Origin: Solibacillus sp. FSL H8-0523
Lineage (GTDB): Bacteria; Bacillota; Bacilli; Bacillales_A; Planococcaceae
Assembly: GCF_038051985.1 (NCBI RefSeq)
Contig: NZ_CP150291.1
Span: 4,030,001-4,094,000, forward strand
Reading direction: 5' to 3'
DNA: 64,000 nt
Position numbers and translations under genes: made by a program. The notes beneath the pieces are model-generated. The model was not told the DNA's origin. It worked only from the letters and a program-made list of their open reading frames with translations, and ran no database searches. Shown here piece by piece: positions 1 to 12,236 of this stretch (its first letter is position 1; the number at the start of each line of letters is the position of its first letter).

Positions 1-291
1 AATAACTTTTTCTTCGTCAGAGTAGATTTTTAAAGCTAGCTTTTTCACGTTTAAGATAATTGAAGCAACATCTTCTACTACGCCTTCTACAGTTGAGAAT
101 TCGTGTAATACGCCATCAATTTGAATTGATGTTACAGCAGCTCCAGGTAAAGAAGACAGAAGGATACGACGTAAAGAATTTCCCAAAGTATTACCATATC
201 CGCGTTCAAGCGGTTCTACAACAAATTTGCCGTACTTGGCATCTTCGCTAATCTCCACTGTTTCAATCTTTGGTTTTTCAATTTCGATCAT
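1..291 (-). CDS. rpoA: RNA polymerase alpha subunit, N-terminal part (partial)
   Basis: First 97 codons of the alpha subunit, running off the left edge. Alpha dimerises to nucleate RNA polymerase assembly; its C-terminal domain, outside the window, contacts UP elements and activators. The start [10 protein letters not shown] and the segment [20 protein letters not shown] are typical of the assembly domain. The ATG at 289-291 is preceded by GAAGGAGG. It is the last gene of the S10-spc-alpha cluster here, 146 bp after rpsK. That gap holds a weak promoter-like TATAAT around 370, so extra rpoA transcription is possible but unproven. Confidence 0.97.
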   Translation of the reverse strand, partial: MIEIEKPKIETVEISEDAKYGKFVVEPLERGYGNTLGNSLRRILLSSLPGAAVTSIQIDGVLHEFSTVEGVVEDVASIILNVKKLALKIYSDEEKVI

Positions 292-437
292 TCCAATTTA
301 CCCTCCTTCAAAACATCTAATGTATAGGTCAAACCATCATAGTTGACAATCTAAGTTAGATTATTATAATGCACAAGACTATTGTACAAGTAACATGATG
401 TATACCTAGAAGTAATTATACCCCTAAGTCTCACCTA

Positions 438-845
<408 letters not shown>

Positions 846-853
846 TTACTTAA

Positions 854-1219
854 TTATTTTTTCTTGTTAGCTACAGTCTTACGAGGACCTTTACGCGTAC
901 GCGCATTGTTCTTCGTGTTTTGACCGCGAACCGGTAAACCACGACGGTGACGGATACCACGGAATGAAGCGATTTCCATTAAACGTTTGATGTTTAAAGA
1001 AACTTCACGACGTAAGTCACCTTCAGTTTTGTATGAAGCTAATTGTTCACGGATAAGGTTTAATTGATCTTCTGTTAAGTCTTTCACGCGAGTACTTTCG
1101 TCAATACCTGCAGCTGCTAATACTTTAGAAGAAGTTGTTTTACCTACACCGTAGATGTAAGTTAATGAAATTACAACGCGTTTATCGCGAGGAATGTCAA
1201 CACCAGCAATACGTGCCAT
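854..1219 (-). CDS. rpsM: 30S ribosomal protein S13
   Basis: S13 (121 aa) is in the 30S head and forms bridges to the large subunit (B1a/B1b) near the P-site tRNA. The sequence shows the N-terminal helix-two-turn-helix segment ([24 protein letters not shown]), the GLPVRGQ motif and the basic tail ending KTVANKKK. Length matches other Bacillales proteins. It follows rpmJ by 24 bp and precedes rpsK, the standard alpha-operon order. Confidence 0.98.
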   Translation of the reverse strand: MARIAGVDIPRDKRVVISLTYIYGVGKTTSSKVLAAAGIDESTRVKDLTEDQLNLIREQLASYKTEGDLRREVSLNIKRLMEIASFRGIRHRRGLPVRGQNTKNNARTRKGPRKTVANKKK

Positions 1220-1243
1220 TCGTTAGTGCACCTCCTTGATTAA

Positions 1244-1357
<114 letters not shown>

Positions 1358-1394
1358 CTAACCTAACCTCCTTAATAGTCCGGAGTGCAAAAGA

Positions 1395-1613
1395 TTATTT
1401 AAAACGGTATGTGATACGACCGCGAGTTAAATCATAAGGAGATAACTCAATAGTAACCTTATCTCCAGGTAGGATACGGATAAAATGCATACGAATCTTT
1501 CCAGAAACGTGTGCAAGCACAGTGTGCCCATTTTCTAATTCTACCTTAAACATCGCGTTTGGCAAAGTCTCAACAACTGTCCCTTCGACTTCAATAACAT
1601 CGTCTTTCGCCAT
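1395..1613 (-). CDS. infA: Translation initiation factor IF-1
   Basis: IF-1 (72 aa) is an OB-fold protein that occupies the 30S A site during initiation. The sequence [15 protein letters not shown], the [19 protein letters not shown] core and the terminal GRITYRFK are diagnostic. I chose the ATG at 1611-1613 because it has the family start and a GGGAG site 9-10 bp upstream; a longer ORF to 1646 would include that site. Uniquely here, infA follows a 415-bp gap after adk instead of map, so it probably has its own promoter (1927-1957). Confidence 0.97.
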   Translation of the reverse strand: MAKDDVIEVEGTVVETLPNAMFKVELENGHTVLAHVSGKIRMHFIRILPGDKVTIELSPYDLTRGRITYRFK

Positions 1614-2028
1614 CTTCATAGTCTCCCTTCTATATGTTAATATCAAAACTCATGCGAGCTCTTGCAACTGTTTTCTCCTAATAAAGAAGCAACTCGTTTC
1701 AACATATGGTTTGGATTGCATGAGAGATGTACAATAAGACGCTCGTCTGGTTTCGCTTCACACAATCCATGGAAAAACAGTTTCTATTAAGAACCGCATC
1801 CCAATATGTTAACACGATAGCCGGAATGTCTTGATGAGAGATTCATACCCGTTACACAGATGCTTCCACGAAACCCATTATACGTTACAAAGATGTCACC
1901 ACACTAGAAAAGTGCTCAACCTTTATATTATATACCAGGCACAATATGCTTTTGCAACTCTCAAGAAATTATGTTTCGTTGTTGCCTCCGCATGAATACC
2001 GCGAAAGCTGTCTAGCGCCCGACGGATA
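1614..2028. other. Long gap between adk and infA, no gene recognised
   Basis: In Bacillus subtilis this interval carries map (methionine aminopeptidase) and a small KOW-domain gene. Neither is visible in any frame here. The stretch next to adk (about 1960-2030) is GC-richer than the rest. A minus-strand promoter-like element lies at 1927-1957. Short open frames exist on the minus strand downstream of it, but I recognise no protein, so I read the rest as an infA leader or deletion scar. Confidence 0.7.
1927..1957 (-). promoter_or_regulatory. Candidate sigma-A promoter for infA-rpmJ-rpsM-rpsK-rpoA
   Basis: On the minus strand TTGCAA (1952-1957) is followed 17 bp later by TATATA (1929-1934), or 19 bp later by a perfect TATAAT (1927-1932). 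It lies about 315 bp upstream of infA, in a gap where operon read-through from adk would otherwise be the only source of transcript. Confidence 0.5.
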
Positions 2029-2730
<702 letters not shown>

Positions 2731-2741
2731 CTAAACCTGCA

Positions 2742-4037
2742 CTATTTCATAAAGCCTTTATAATGACGTTTCACTAATTGCGACTCTAACTGTTTCATTG
2801 TTTCTAATGCTACACCAACTACGATAATCATACTTGTTCCCCCGATTTGAGCCGAAGCTGGCAGGTTCATAAAGTTAATGAATAAAATTGGCATAACCGA
2901 AATAACGACTAAGAAGATTGCCCCAACGAATGTTAGTCGATAAAGAACTTTAGTCAAATAAGCTTGAGTGTCATTACCTGGGCGAATACCCGGGATATAA
3001 GCACCTTGCTTTTTCAAGTTGTCCGCTACATTTTCTGGGTTCACCTGAATGAACGCATAGAAGTATGTAAACGCCACGATTAATGCAATATAGATTAACA
3101 TCCCCACAGGTTTTGTATAATCAAATGTGTTCGTAATGAACGCTGTTACATTATTATCGCCAAAGAATGTCGCTAAAGTTTGTGGTGTTACGATAAACGC
3201 TACTGCGAAGATTACCGGAATAACCCCTGCAGCATTTACTTTTAACGGTAAATGCGTTGCCTGTGCACCAACTTTAGGTGAGTTCCCTGCAACTCGTTTT
3301 GCATATTGAATCGGAATTTTACGCAACGCTTGTTGGATGTAAATAACTCCTACTACAACAGCAAGTAGCACTAAAACCAATAAAGCTAAGATTGCGATGT
3401 TAATAAATAACTGCTCTCCAGCTCCTTCAATTTGTTGTGCATAAATTTGGTTTACTACATTTGGCATGCCAGCTACGATACCCGCGAAGATAACGATAGA
3501 AATACCATTACCTACACCGTGTGCAGTAATTTGTTCAGATAACCAAAGTAGGAAAGCTGTACCGCCAGTTAACACGACAGAGATCATTAAATACGATTGG
3601 ATACTAGTATCTGTAATCAACGATCCACCATAGAACTGGTTAAAACCAAAGCTCATAGCGAAAGATTGAATGAACGCTAATATAATCGTGAAATAACGAG
3701 TGAATTGAGCCAACTTACGTCGACCAACGTCACCTTGTTTCGCCCATTCTGAAAACTTAGGAACAACGTCCATTTGTAATAACTGAACAATAATTGAGGC
3801 TGTGATGTATGGCATAATCCCCATCGCAAAGATCGAGAAGTTTGCTAATGCACCACCGCCAAACGTATTTAGGAAACCAACTAAGTTGAACTCGTCAGTT
3901 GCCTGTAATACATTTGCGTCAACGTTTGGTACCGGGATAAATGTCCCGATACGATAAACGATTAACATTAAAAGTGTAAAGATGATTTTATTTCGTATAT
4001 CTCGAACGCGCATAAAGTTAGAGATTGTCTGAAACAT
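2742..4037 (-). CDS. secY: Preprotein translocase subunit SecY
   Basis: SecY (431 aa) forms the membrane channel of the Sec translocase with SecE (also in this window, 40545-40730) and SecG. The sequence has ten hydrophobic segments, beginning with [17 protein letters not shown] and a first membrane helix. It includes the loop PIQYAKRVAGN and the cytoplasmic PGIRPGNDT segment near the C-terminus, typical SecA/ribosome-contact loops. Its start codon overlaps the rplO stop by one base (TAATG), implying translational coupling. Usual family length. Confidence 0.98.
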   Translation of the reverse strand: MFQTISNFMRVRDIRNKIIFTLLMLIVYRIGTFIPVPNVDANVLQATDEFNLVGFLNTFGGGALANFSIFAMGIMPYITASIIVQLLQMDVVPKFSEWAKQGDVGRRKLAQFTRYFTIILAFIQSFAMSFGFNQFYGGSLITDTSIQSYLMISVVLTGGTAFLLWLSEQITAHGVGNGISIVIFAGIVAGMPNVVNQIYAQQIEGAGEQLFINIAILALLVLVLLAVVVGVIYIQQALRKIPIQYAKRVAGNSPKVGAQATHLPLKVNAAGVIPVIFAVAFIVTPQTLATFFGDNNVTAFITNTFDYTKPVGMLIYIALIVAFTYFYAFIQVNPENVADNLKKQGAYIPGIRPGNDTQAYLTKVLYRLTFVGAIFLVVISVMPILFINFMNLPASAQIGGTSMIIVVGVALETMKQLESQLVKRHYKGFMK

Positions 4038-4477
4038 TAGATCACCTCAGTAGTTCCGCCAGCATTCTCAATTGCTTCTTTAGCTGAAGCAGAGAATTTG
4101 TGAGCCTTAACTGTAAGCTTAACGTTTACAGTACCATGACCTAGAATTTTAATTCCAGAACGTTCGTTGCTCACGATTCCTGTTTCTAGTAATAATGCAG
4201 GTGTTACTTCTGCACCATCTTCAAAACGGTTTAATGCATCAAGGTTAACGATAGCGTATTCTTTACGGTTAATGTTCGTAAAGCCACGTTTAGGTATACG
4301 ACGGAATAATGGGTTTTGACCCCCCTCGAATCCTGGGCGAACGCCGCCGCCAGAACGAGCGTTTTGACCTTTATGACCTCTACCTGAAGTTTTACCGTTA
4401 CCAGAACCGATACCACGACCAACGCGGTTACGTACTTTACGTGAACCTTCTGCTGGTTTTAACTCATGAAGTTTCAT
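4037..4477 (-). CDS. rplO: 50S ribosomal protein L15
   Basis: L15 (146 aa) is a late-binding large-subunit assembly protein. The Gly/Arg-rich N-terminal extension ([33 protein letters not shown]) threads into 23S rRNA, followed by the globular C-terminal domain. The ATG is preceded by AAGGAGGTGCC. The gene lies between rpmD and secY, overlapping secY by one base. Confidence 0.98.
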   Translation of the reverse strand: MKLHELKPAEGSRKVRNRVGRGIGSGNGKTSGRGHKGQNARSGGGVRPGFEGGQNPLFRRIPKRGFTNINRKEYAIVNLDALNRFEDGAEVTPALLLETGIVSNERSGIKILGHGTVNVKLTVKAHKFSASAKEAIENAGGTTEVI

Positions 4478-4511
4478 ATGGGTGGCACCTCCTTGTTCAT
4501 ATATAATGAGA

Positions 4512-4691
4512 TTAAATTTCTTTTACAGTAACTAAGTGAGCTACTTTTGTGATCATACCGCGGATTGCAACATTATCAGCTTGCTCCACAGTTTGATTTA
4601 ATTTACGTAATCCTAATGCCTCAACAACTTTACGTTGGTTCGGTTTAGTACCGATTACAGACTTTGTAAGGGTGATTTGTAATTTAGCCAT
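4512..4691 (-). CDS. rpmD: 50S ribosomal protein L30
   Basis: Short gene encoding 59 residues, starting [19 protein letters not shown] and ending HLVTVKEI. The KSVIG...Q.KV..LGL pattern is the L30 signature, and the length is normal for bacterial L30. L30 binds the 5S/23S rRNA region of the large subunit. The ATG at 4689-4691 lies 13 bp after the rpsE stop, with a GGGGG-type Shine-Dalgarno upstream. Confidence 0.97.
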   Translation of the reverse strand: MAKLQITLTKSVIGTKPNQRKVVEALGLRKLNQTVEQADNVAIRGMITKVAHLVTVKEI

Positions 4692-4704
4692 TATAATTCC
4701 CCCC

Positions 4705-5205
4705 TTATCCTAATAACTCTTCCACTGATTTACCGCGTAGTTTTGCTACATCTTCTGCGCGTTTTAATTCAGTTAAACCTGCTACAGTTGCACGCACCAT
4801 GTTGATTGGTGTGTTTGAACCAAGAGATTTTGAAAGAATATCAGTAATACCAGCAAGTTCAAGTACAGCACGTACTGGACCACCAGCGATAACTCCTGTA
4901 CCAGGAGCTGCAGGTTTGATTAAGATTGAACCTGCACCGAAGCGACCTTGCACTAAGTGTGGAGTAGTTCCACCCACGCGTGGTACTTCGATTAAGTTTT
5001 TCTTCGCGTCTTCAACAGCCTTGCGGATTGCGTCTGGAACCTCTTGGGCTTTACCAGTACCGAAACCTACATGACCATTTTTATCTCCAACTACTACTAG
5101 AGCAGTGAAGCGGAAGCGACGACCACCTTTTACAACTTTAGCAACACGGTTGATTGTTACAACGCGTTCTTCAAGTTCTAGTTTGTTTGCGTCAATGCGA
5201 CTCAT
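4705..5205 (-). CDS. rpsE: 30S ribosomal protein S5
   Basis: S5 (166 aa) lies at the mRNA entry side of the 30S subunit and influences fidelity. The N-terminal double-stranded-RNA-binding-like domain is visible ([18 protein letters not shown], then [17 protein letters not shown]), followed by the C-terminal domain ([20 protein letters not shown]). The spectinomycin loop region (VKGGRR) is intact. Order rplR-rpsE-rpmD is standard for the spc operon. Confidence 0.98.
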   Translation of the reverse strand: MSRIDANKLELEERVVTINRVAKVVKGGRRFRFTALVVVGDKNGHVGFGTGKAQEVPDAIRKAVEDAKKNLIEVPRVGGTTPHLVQGRFGAGSILIKPAAPGTGVIAGGPVRAVLELAGITDILSKSLGSNTPINMVRATVAGLTELKRAEDVAKLRGKSVEELLG

Positions 5206-5226
5206 GAAGTATGTCCCTCCTTCTTA

Positions 5227-5586
5227 TTAAAATTCTAAGCCGTTTTCACGTGCAGCTTCAGCTAAAGCTTTAACACGTCCATGATATAAGTAACCGCTAC
5301 GGTCAAATACTACAGTTGTAATATTTTTTTCAGCAGCGCGTTTAGCGATTGTTTCACCGATTTTAGATGCCGCTTCTACGTTTGCGCCCATACTTTCGAA
5401 AGCTTTTTCTTGAGTATTAGCAGAAACTAAAGTTACGCCAGCTACGTCATCGATTAGTTGTGCATAGATGTTCTTGTTAGAACGGAATACGTTTAAACGT
5501 GGACGTTGTGCAGTACCCGAAATTTTAGAACGAACACGCCCATGACGTTTTTTACGAACTTGATTTTTATCTTGTTTCGTAATCAC
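5227..5586 (-). CDS. rplR: 50S ribosomal protein L18
   Basis: L18 (119 aa) binds 5S rRNA and joins it to the large subunit with L5. The basic N-terminus ([16 protein letters not shown]), [16 protein letters not shown] and the C-terminal [17 protein letters not shown] are characteristic. The start is a GTG at 5584-5586; AAAGGAG lies just upstream, and a longer reading from TTG at 5604 would put that site inside the coding region. Confidence 0.96.
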   Translation of the reverse strand: MITKQDKNQVRKKRHGRVRSKISGTAQRPRLNVFRSNKNIYAQLIDDVAGVTLVSANTQEKAFESMGANVEAASKIGETIAKRAAEKNITTVVFDRSGYLYHGRVKALAEAARENGLEF

Positions 5587-5627
5587 AGTGGTCACTCCTT
5601 TCAAATATTAATGCGATTTAGGCCGCA

Positions 5628-6167
5628 TTATTTACCAGTTTTACCTTCTTTGCGGCGAACGAATTCACCTTCGTAACGAATACCTTTACCTTTATACGGC
5701 TCTGGTGGACGTACGTCGCGGATGTTAGATGCTAAAGCACCAACACGCTCTTTAGAAATACCTTTAACGATGATCTTCGTGTTCGAAGGAACTTCGACCT
5801 CTAAACCTTCTTCAGGTGTAAACTCAACTGGGTGAGAATAACCAACGTTTAATACAAGCTTGTTGCCTTGTAAAGACGCACGGTAACCTACACCGATAAG
5901 TTCTAGAGAACGAGTGAATCCTTCAGAAACACCAGTTACCATGTTAGCTAATAACGCACGAGTTGTACCGTGGTTAGTACGGTGTTCTTTCGATTCAGAA
6001 GGACGAACAACAGATACTGTGTTGCCTTCTTGCTCGATTTTCATATCTTGATGGAATTGACGAGTTAATTCGCCTTTTGGACCTTTAACAGTAACGATGT
6101 TTTCAGCTTTCACTTCAACAGTTACGTTAGCAGGAACCTCGATAATTTTTTTACCTACGCGAGACAT
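5628..6167 (-). CDS. rplF: 50S ribosomal protein L6
   Basis: L6 (179 aa) sits near the factor-binding (GTPase-associated) centre at the sarcin-ricin loop. It shows the two repeated L6 domains: [15 protein letters not shown] at the start and the C-terminal RNA-binding signature [15 protein letters not shown]. Length matches the family. The gene lies between rpsH and rplR with short spacers and an AGGTGCAAC-type ribosome-binding site. Confidence 0.98.
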   Translation of the reverse strand: MSRVGKKIIEVPANVTVEVKAENIVTVKGPKGELTRQFHQDMKIEQEGNTVSVVRPSESKEHRTNHGTTRALLANMVTGVSEGFTRSLELIGVGYRASLQGNKLVLNVGYSHPVEFTPEEGLEVEVPSNTKIIVKGISKERVGALASNIRDVRPPEPYKGKGIRYEGEFVRRKEGKTGK

Positions 6168-6198
6168 TTATGTTGCACCTCCGTTCTTTTCTTACTAA

Positions 6199-6597
6199 TT
6201 ACCAAATGTATGCTAAGATTTCTCCGCCAACTTGTTTAGCGCGAGCTTCTTTGTCAGTTAATAAACCTTGTGAAGTAGATACTAAAGCGATACCAAGACC
6301 GTTTAATACTTTAGGTACTTCGTTTGTTTTAGCATATACACGTAAACCTGGTTTAGAAATACGTTTTAAGCCAGTGATAACACGCTCGTTCTCTTTACCA
6401 TATTTTAAGAAAATACGGATGATACCTTGCTTGTTGTCTTCTGCGTATTCTACGTCACGTACGAAACCTTCACGCTTTAAAATTTCAGCGATTTCTTTCT
6501 TTAAGTTAGAAGCAGGAAGCTCTAACTTCTCGTGACGCACCATGTTTGCATTACGAATGCGTGTAAGCATATCTGCAATCGGATCTGTCATTGTCAT
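6199..6597 (-). CDS. rpsH: 30S ribosomal protein S8
   Basis: S8 (132 aa) is a primary 16S rRNA-binding protein of the central domain. [19 protein letters not shown] and the C-terminal signature [20 protein letters not shown] are typical. In enterobacteria S8 represses the spc operon by binding its mRNA; whether that applies here cannot be seen. The gene follows rpsN by 29 bp. Confidence 0.98.
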   Translation of the reverse strand: MTMTDPIADMLTRIRNANMVRHEKLELPASNLKKEIAEILKREGFVRDVEYAEDNKQGIIRIFLKYGKENERVITGLKRISKPGLRVYAKTNEVPKVLNGLGIALVSTSQGLLTDKEARAKQVGGEILAYIW

Positions 6598-6626
6598 GAA
6601 ATTTACCTCCTTCCCAAATTAGGGGA

Positions 6627-6830
<204 letters not shown>

Positions 6831-6833
6831 TTA

Positions 6834-7373
6834 TTACTTTTGGAACGGCATTCCGAACTGTGTTAATAACTCGCGAGCTTCTTCATCAGAATTCGCAGTA
6901 GTTACGATAACGATGTCCATACCGCGTACTTTCGAAACTTTATCGTAATCGATTTCCGGGAAAATTAATTGTTCTTTAACACCTAGTGTGTAGTTACCGC
7001 GACCGTCGAATGCTTTTTTAGAAACACCGCGGAAGTCACGTACACGTGGTAAAGATACTGCAATTAGTTTGTCCAAGAATTCATACATACGCTCACCGCG
7101 TAATGTAACTTTAGCACCGATCGCTTGACCTTCACGTAAACGGAAACCTGCGATAGATTTTTTCGCTTTAGTTACTACTGGTTTTTGACCTGTGATCATT
7201 GTTAATTCTTCTACAGCTACGTCTAAAGCTTTAGAGTTTTGAACAGCGTCACCTACACCCATGTTGATAACGATTTTATCAACTTTTGGGATTTGCATAA
7301 CTGATTTATATTCAAACTTGCTCATAAGAGCAGTTGACACTTCATTTAAATATTTTTCTTTTAGGCGGCTCAT
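6834..7373 (-). CDS. rplE: 50S ribosomal protein L5
   Basis: L5 (179 aa) binds 5S rRNA, forms part of the central protuberance and contacts P-site tRNA. Evidence includes the [16 protein letters not shown] segment, the [19 protein letters not shown] motif and the C-terminal [14 protein letters not shown]. Normal length, with AGGGAGGT upstream of the ATG. It lies between rplX and rpsN as expected. Confidence 0.98.
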   Translation of the reverse strand: MSRLKEKYLNEVSTALMSKFEYKSVMQIPKVDKIVINMGVGDAVQNSKALDVAVEELTMITGQKPVVTKAKKSIAGFRLREGQAIGAKVTLRGERMYEFLDKLIAVSLPRVRDFRGVSKKAFDGRGNYTLGVKEQLIFPEIDYDKVSKVRGMDIVIVTTANSDEEARELLTQFGMPFQK

Positions 7374-7401
7374 GTGTGTACCTCCCTTCTCATTTTTACT
7401 G

Positions 7402-7710
7402 TTAGTCGATTACTACACCTGATTTTTTTGCAACACGAACTTTTTTGCCATCTTTGATCTCATAACCTACACGAGTCGGCTCGCCAGATTTTGGATCGAT
7501 AAGCATTACGTTCGAAACGTGGATTGCAGCTTCTTGAGATACAATTCCACCTTGTGGGTTCAGTTGGTTAGGTTTAACGTGTTTTTTAACGATGCTTACT
7601 CCTTCAACAAGAACACGGTCTTGTTTTGGGAAAGCTGCTAAAACAACGCCTTCTTTGCCTTTATCCTTACCAGTAATTACTTTTACTTTATCGCCCTTTT
7701 TAACATGCAT
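7402..7710 (-). CDS. rplX: 50S ribosomal protein L24
   Basis: L24 (102 aa) is an assembly initiator of the large subunit near the tunnel exit. It has a KOW motif at the N-terminus ([20 protein letters not shown]) and the conserved [14 protein letters not shown] chose the ATG at 7708-7710 because it gives the family start and is preceded by AAGGAGGTG; the open frame extends to 7743 but lacks a site there. Confidence 0.97.
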   Translation of the reverse strand: MHVKKGDKVKVITGKDKGKEGVVLAAFPKQDRVLVEGVSIVKKHVKPNQLNPQGGIVSQEAAIHVSNVMLIDPKSGEPTRVGYEIKDGKKVRVAKKSGVVID

Positions 7711-7747
7711 AATGTGTCGCACCTCCTTGATTGGTACTGTCATGAAA

Positions 7748-8116
7748 TTAAAGAACTTCTGGAGCTAGAGAAACGATTTTCATGAAGTTGCCATCACGTA
7801 ATTCACGTGCAACTGGTCCGAAAATACGAGTTCCGCGTGGTGATTTATCATCTTTGATAATTACGCAAGCATTTTCATCAAATTTAATGTAGGTACCATC
7901 TTTACGACGAGCACCTGATTTAGTGCGAACGATAACAGCCTTAACAACGTCACCTTTTTTGACAACGCCACCTGGTGTTGCTTTCTTAACTGTACAAACA
8001 ACGATATCACCGATGTTCGCAGTTTTACGTCCAGAACCACCAAGTACTTTAATAGTTAAAACTTCGCGTGCACCTGAGTTGTCAGCAACTTTCATACGAC
8101 TTTCTTGTTGGATCAC
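7748..8116 (-). CDS. rplN: 50S ribosomal protein L14
   Basis: L14 (122 aa) lies at the subunit interface (bridges B5 and B8) and is the docking site of silencing factor RsfS. The sequence [18 protein letters not shown] and the motif [20 protein letters not shown] are diagnostic, with full length. A plus-strand ORF at 7923-8120 is merely antisense to this gene. Confidence 0.98.
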   Translation of the reverse strand: MIQQESRMKVADNSGAREVLTIKVLGGSGRKTANIGDIVVCTVKKATPGGVVKKGDVVKAVIVRTKSGARRKDGTYIKFDENACVIIKDDKSPRGTRIFGPVARELRDGNFMKIVSLAPEVL

Positions 8117-8162
8117 TTAGGTTACCTCCCTTCGGAAACTTTTTTTATTCCGAAATGTGTTA

Positions 8163-8426
8163 TTAAATAATAACCGCTTTTTCTACAACTTCCACTAAAC
8201 GGAAGCGCTTAGTAGCTGATAGCGGGCGAGTTTCCATGATACGTACGATATCACCGATATTCGCAGTGTTTTGCTCATCATGAGCCTTATACTTTTTAGA
8301 GTATTTTACACGTTTGCCATAAAGCTTATGCTTTTTATGAGTTTCAACTAAAACAGTAATTGTTTTATCCATTTTATCTGAAACTACACGACCCGTGTAA
8401 ACTTTGCGTTGGTTACGCTCAGTCAT
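8163..8426 (-). CDS. rpsQ: 30S ribosomal protein S17
   Basis: S17 (87 aa) is a primary 16S rRNA-binding OB-fold protein. The sequence [19 protein letters not shown] and the [20 protein letters not shown] block are the family hallmarks. It sits between rpmC (17 bp upstream) and rplN in conventional spc-operon order, with an AAGGAGGGT site before the ATG. Confidence 0.98.
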   Translation of the reverse strand: MTERNQRKVYTGRVVSDKMDKTITVLVETHKKHKLYGKRVKYSKKYKAHDEQNTANIGDIVRIMETRPLSATKRFRLVEVVEKAVII

Positions 8427-8443
8427 ACTAGAACCCTCCTTTA

Positions 8444-9068
<625 letters not shown>

Positions 9069-9069
9069 A

Positions 9070-9726
9070 TTATTTGCCTCCTTCCACAGAGTTCTTTTTA
9101 GTAGGAAGAACTTCTCCACGGTAGATCCAAACTTTAACGCCTAGTTTACCGTAAGTTGTATCAGCTTCAGCATGTGCATAATCAATGTCAGCACGTAATG
9201 TATGAAGAGGTACAGTTCCTTCGCTATAGTGTTCAGCACGCGCGATATCAGCGCCACCTAAACGACCAGATACTTGTGTTTTAATACCTTTTGCTCCAGC
9301 GCGCATTGTGCGTTGGATCGATTGTTTTTGAGCACGACGGAATGATACGCGGTTCTCAAGTTGACGAGCAATATTTTCAGCTACTAATTTAGCATCAAGA
9401 TCTGCACGTTTAATTTCAATGATATTGATGTGAACGCGTTTGCCAGTTACGTTAGTTAAGTGTTTACGTAAGTTTTCAACTTCCGTACCACCTTTACCGA
9501 TTACCATACCTGGTTTCGCAGTGTGAATTGTAACATTCACGCGACTTGCAGCGCGTTCGATTTCTACTTTAGATACAGATGCATCTTTAAGTTGAGTTTC
9601 GATATATTTACGAATTTTGATATCTTCATGTAAAAGATTAGCATAATCTTTTTCAGCGAACCACTTTGATTCCCAGTCACGAATAATACCAACACGAAGT
9701 CCTATTGGATGTACTTTTTGACCCAC
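9070..9726 (-). CDS. rpsC: 30S ribosomal protein S3
   Basis: S3 (218 aa) lines the mRNA entry tunnel. It carries a type II KH domain with the GKGG loop ([17 protein letters not shown]) and the C-terminal domain ([20 protein letters not shown]). GTG start at 9724-9726, [12 protein letters not shown] following. The gene lies between rplV (3 bp) and rplP (1 bp), a tightly packed S10-operon segment. Confidence 0.98.
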   Translation of the reverse strand: MGQKVHPIGLRVGIIRDWESKWFAEKDYANLLHEDIKIRKYIETQLKDASVSKVEIERAASRVNVTIHTAKPGMVIGKGGTEVENLRKHLTNVTGKRVHINIIEIKRADLDAKLVAENIARQLENRVSFRRAQKQSIQRTMRAGAKGIKTQVSGRLGGADIARAEHYSEGTVPLHTLRADIDYAHAEADTTYGKLGVKVWIYRGEVLPTKKNSVEGGK

Positions 9727-9729
9727 GGA

Positions 9730-10074
9730 TTAAACCCCCTTCTTCTCAGATACCACGATTGTAATGTGGCTAGTACGTTTGTTAATTGCCGATGCACGAC
9801 CTTGGGCACGTGGACGGAAACGTTTTAATGTTGGACCTTCATCTACAAAGATTTCAGATACAACTAAGTTGTTAATGTCTAACTCGTAGTTGTGTTCAGC
9901 GTTAGCGACTGCAGATTTTAATACTTTCTCAACGACTGGAGACGCCGCTTTTGGAGTATGACGTAAAATTGCAACTGCTTCACCGATTTGCTTACCTCGG
10001 ATTAAGTCTACTACTAGACGTACTTTACGAGGAGCGATACGAACTGTGCGAGCGATAGCTTTAGCTTGTGTCAT
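9730..10074 (-). CDS. rplV: 50S ribosomal protein L22
   Basis: L22 (114 aa) extends a beta-hairpin into the exit tunnel, where changes confer macrolide resistance and alter stalling. Seen here are the globular part ([19 protein letters not shown]) and the hairpin ([20 protein letters not shown]), both intact with no insertion. Position between rpsS and rpsC is standard. Confidence 0.98.
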   Translation of the reverse strand: MTQAKAIARTVRIAPRKVRLVVDLIRGKQIGEAVAILRHTPKAASPVVEKVLKSAVANAEHNYELDINNLVVSEIFVDEGPTLKRFRPRAQGRASAINKRTSHITIVVSEKKGV

Positions 10075-10096
10075 TAGGATTTACCTCCTCTCAAAA

Positions 10097-10375
10097 TTAG
10101 CGTCTTGTTTTCTTGTCATCTGCACCGTGACCTTTATAAGTACGTGTTGGTGCGAATTCACCTAGTTTATGGCCTACCATATCTTCAGTTACGTATACAG
10201 GAACATGTTTACGTCCGTCATATACAGCGATTGTTAAACCGATGAAGTTAGGGAAAATAGTAGAACGGCGAGACCAAGTTTTAATAACCTGTTTTTTCTC
10301 AGAAGCCTCTTGAGCTACCACCTTTTTCATAAGGTGATCGTCTGCAAAAGGGCCTTTTTTCATGCTGCGACCCAT
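10097..10375 (-). CDS. rpsS: 30S ribosomal protein S19
   Basis: S19 (92 aa) forms a complex with S13 in the 30S head near the A site. The starting sequence [28 protein letters not shown] and the motif [16 protein letters not shown] are family signatures. It follows rplB with a 60-bp gap containing a small perfect-stem hairpin (10403-10423, eight pairs) of unknown role. Confidence 0.98.
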   Translation of the reverse strand: MGRSMKKGPFADDHLMKKVVAQEASEKKQVIKTWSRRSTIFPNFIGLTIAVYDGRKHVPVYVTEDMVGHKLGEFAPTRTYKGHGADDKKTRR

Positions 10376-10435
10376 TTAGGAACCTCCCTCCGTGATACGA
10401 CCACGGCTCTCAAATAGAACCGTAGTATTACCACA

Positions 10436-11266
10436 TTATTTTTTACGTCCACGAATAATAAATTTAGATGATTTATTTTTCTTGTTACGAGTTTTGTAAC
10501 CAAGAGTTGGTTTACCCCATGGCGTCATTGGAGATTTACGTCCGATTGGAGAACGTCCTTCACCACCACCGTGTGGGTGATCGTTAGGGTTCATTACAGA
10601 ACCACGTACTGTTGGGCGTTTACCTAACCAACGAGAACGACCTGCTTTACCGATGTTAATAAGTTCGTGTTGTTCGTTACCAACTTGACCGATTGTAGCA
10701 CGGCAGTTAGCAAGGATTAAACGTACTTCACCAGATTGTAGACGTACGATAACGTATTTGCCTTCACGACCTAATACTTGAGCTGATGTACCAGCAGAAC
10801 GTACTAATTGTCCACCTTTACCAGGTTTCATTTCGATGTTATGGATAGTTGTACCCATTGGAATGTTTACTAATGGTAATGCGTTACCTACTTTGATATC
10901 CGCTTCTGGACCTGAAAGAATAGTTTGACCTACTTCTAATCCTTTTGGAGCTAAGATGTAACGTTTTTCACCATCAGCATAGTTAATTAAAGCGATGTTC
11001 GCAGAACGGTTTGGATCGTACTCGATTGTAGCAACGCGTCCTGGAATGCCGTCTTTAAGACGTTTAAAATCGATAACACGGTATTGTTTCTTGTGACCAC
11101 CACCGTGGTGTCGAACAGTAATTTTACCCTGGTTGTTACGGCCAGCTTTGCGTTTGATTGGTTTTAATAAAGATTTTTCAGGTTTATTAGTAGTAATCTC
11201 AGCAAAGTCAGATGACGTCATGTTACGACGACCATTTGAGGTTGGCTTATACTTTTTAATCGCCAT
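10436..11266 (-). CDS. rplB: 50S ribosomal protein L2
   Basis: L2 (276 aa) is required for subunit joining and peptidyl-transferase centre organisation. The sequence has the OB-fold and SH3-like domains, and the C-terminal [20 protein letters not shown] with the conserved histidine. Normal length. The gene follows rplW by 36 bp. Confidence 0.98.
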   Translation of the reverse strand: MAIKKYKPTSNGRRNMTSSDFAEITTNKPEKSLLKPIKRKAGRNNQGKITVRHHGGGHKKQYRVIDFKRLKDGIPGRVATIEYDPNRSANIALINYADGEKRYILAPKGLEVGQTILSGPEADIKVGNALPLVNIPMGTTIHNIEMKPGKGGQLVRSAGTSAQVLGREGKYVIVRLQSGEVRLILANCRATIGQVGNEQHELINIGKAGRSRWLGKRPTVRGSVMNPNDHPHGGGEGRSPIGRKSPMTPWGKPTLGYKTRNKKNKSSKFIIRGRKK

Positions 11267-11302
11267 TTGTTTTCCCTCCTTCTTAAATGTTACTATATAT
11301 AA

Positions 11303-11587
11303 TTAGATTTCGAATAATTCGATTTCTTTAGAATCAGCAGTTAATTTAACAATCGCTTTACGACGTTTGTTAGTGTATCCACCGAATTTACCAACGCGTT
11401 TGAACTTACCTTTGTAGTTCATAACGTTTACTTTCTCAACTTTAACGCCGAAAATTTCTTCAACAGCGTCTTTAACTTGAGTTTTGTTAGCGCGAGTGTC
11501 TACTTCGAAAGTATACTTTTTCTCTGCCATAATTTCTGAAGAACGCTCAGTAATGACTGGACGTTTTAAAATATCACGTGCTTCCAT
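11303..11587 (-). CDS. rplW: 50S ribosomal protein L23
   Basis: L23 (94 aa) is at the tunnel exit and docks trigger factor, SRP and Sec[21 protein letters not shown] and the loop [19 protein letters not shown] are typical. Its ATG overlaps the rplD stop by one base (TAATG), so translation is probably coupled. Length is standard for Bacillales. Confidence 0.98.
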   Translation of the reverse strand: MEARDILKRPVITERSSEIMAEKKYTFEVDTRANKTQVKDAVEEIFGVKVEKVNVMNYKGKFKRVGKFGGYTNKRRKAIVKLTADSKEIELFEI

Positions 11588-12210
11588 TATCCAAGCACCT
11601 CCTCAACTTTTTTCACAGCATCTTGAGTGAATACAACTTTATCGTGACCTAAAAGATCAAGAACGTTGATTCCAGAAGCTGTTAACACTGTAACACCTGG
11701 GATGTTACGGGCAGATAAAATAGCGTTTTCGTTAACTTCAGCAGTTACGAATAATGCTTTTTTGTTGATTTCTAATGCAGCTAATACTGATTTGAAATCT
11801 TTTGTTTTTGGTGCATTGAAAGTTAATGCATCAAGAACTACTACGTTTTGTTCTAACACTTTAGCTGATAAAGCTGATTTAAGAGCTAAACGACGAACTT
11901 TTTTAGGTAGTTTGTAAGCGTAGCTACGTTGAGTAGGACCGAATACAACACCACCGCCACGCCATTGTGGAGAGCGGATAGAACCTTGACGAGCACGACC
12001 AGTTCCTTTTTGACGCCATGGCTTACGACCACCACCAGCAACTTCAGAACGGTTTTTAACTTTGTGATTACCTTGACGTAGAGAAGCACGTTGAGCAACT
12101 ACTGCGTCGAATAATACTGCTTCATTTGGCTCGATTCCGAAAATCGCATCGTTTAATTCGATTTCGCCTACTGAAGCACCTGTTTGACTAAGTACAGATA
12201 CTTTTGTCAT
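11587..12210 (-). CDS. rplD: 50S ribosomal protein L4
   Basis: L4 (207 aa) has a globular domain and an extended loop lining the exit tunnel. The loop residues [18 protein letters not shown] are intact. In E. coli L4 also represses the S10 operon, but no E. coli-like L4 leader structure is obvious here. It lies between rplC (26 bp) and rplW (1-base overlap). Confidence 0.98.
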   Translation of the reverse strand: MTKVSVLSQTGASVGEIELNDAIFGIEPNEAVLFDAVVAQRASLRQGNHKVKNRSEVAGGGRKPWRQKGTGRARQGSIRSPQWRGGGVVFGPTQRSYAYKLPKKVRRLALKSALSAKVLEQNVVVLDALTFNAPKTKDFKSVLAALEINKKALFVTAEVNENAILSARNIPGVTVLTASGINVLDLLGHDKVVFTQDAVKKVEEVLG

Positions 12211-12236
12211 TCCTGTTTCCTCCTTTCTTGAGAGAA

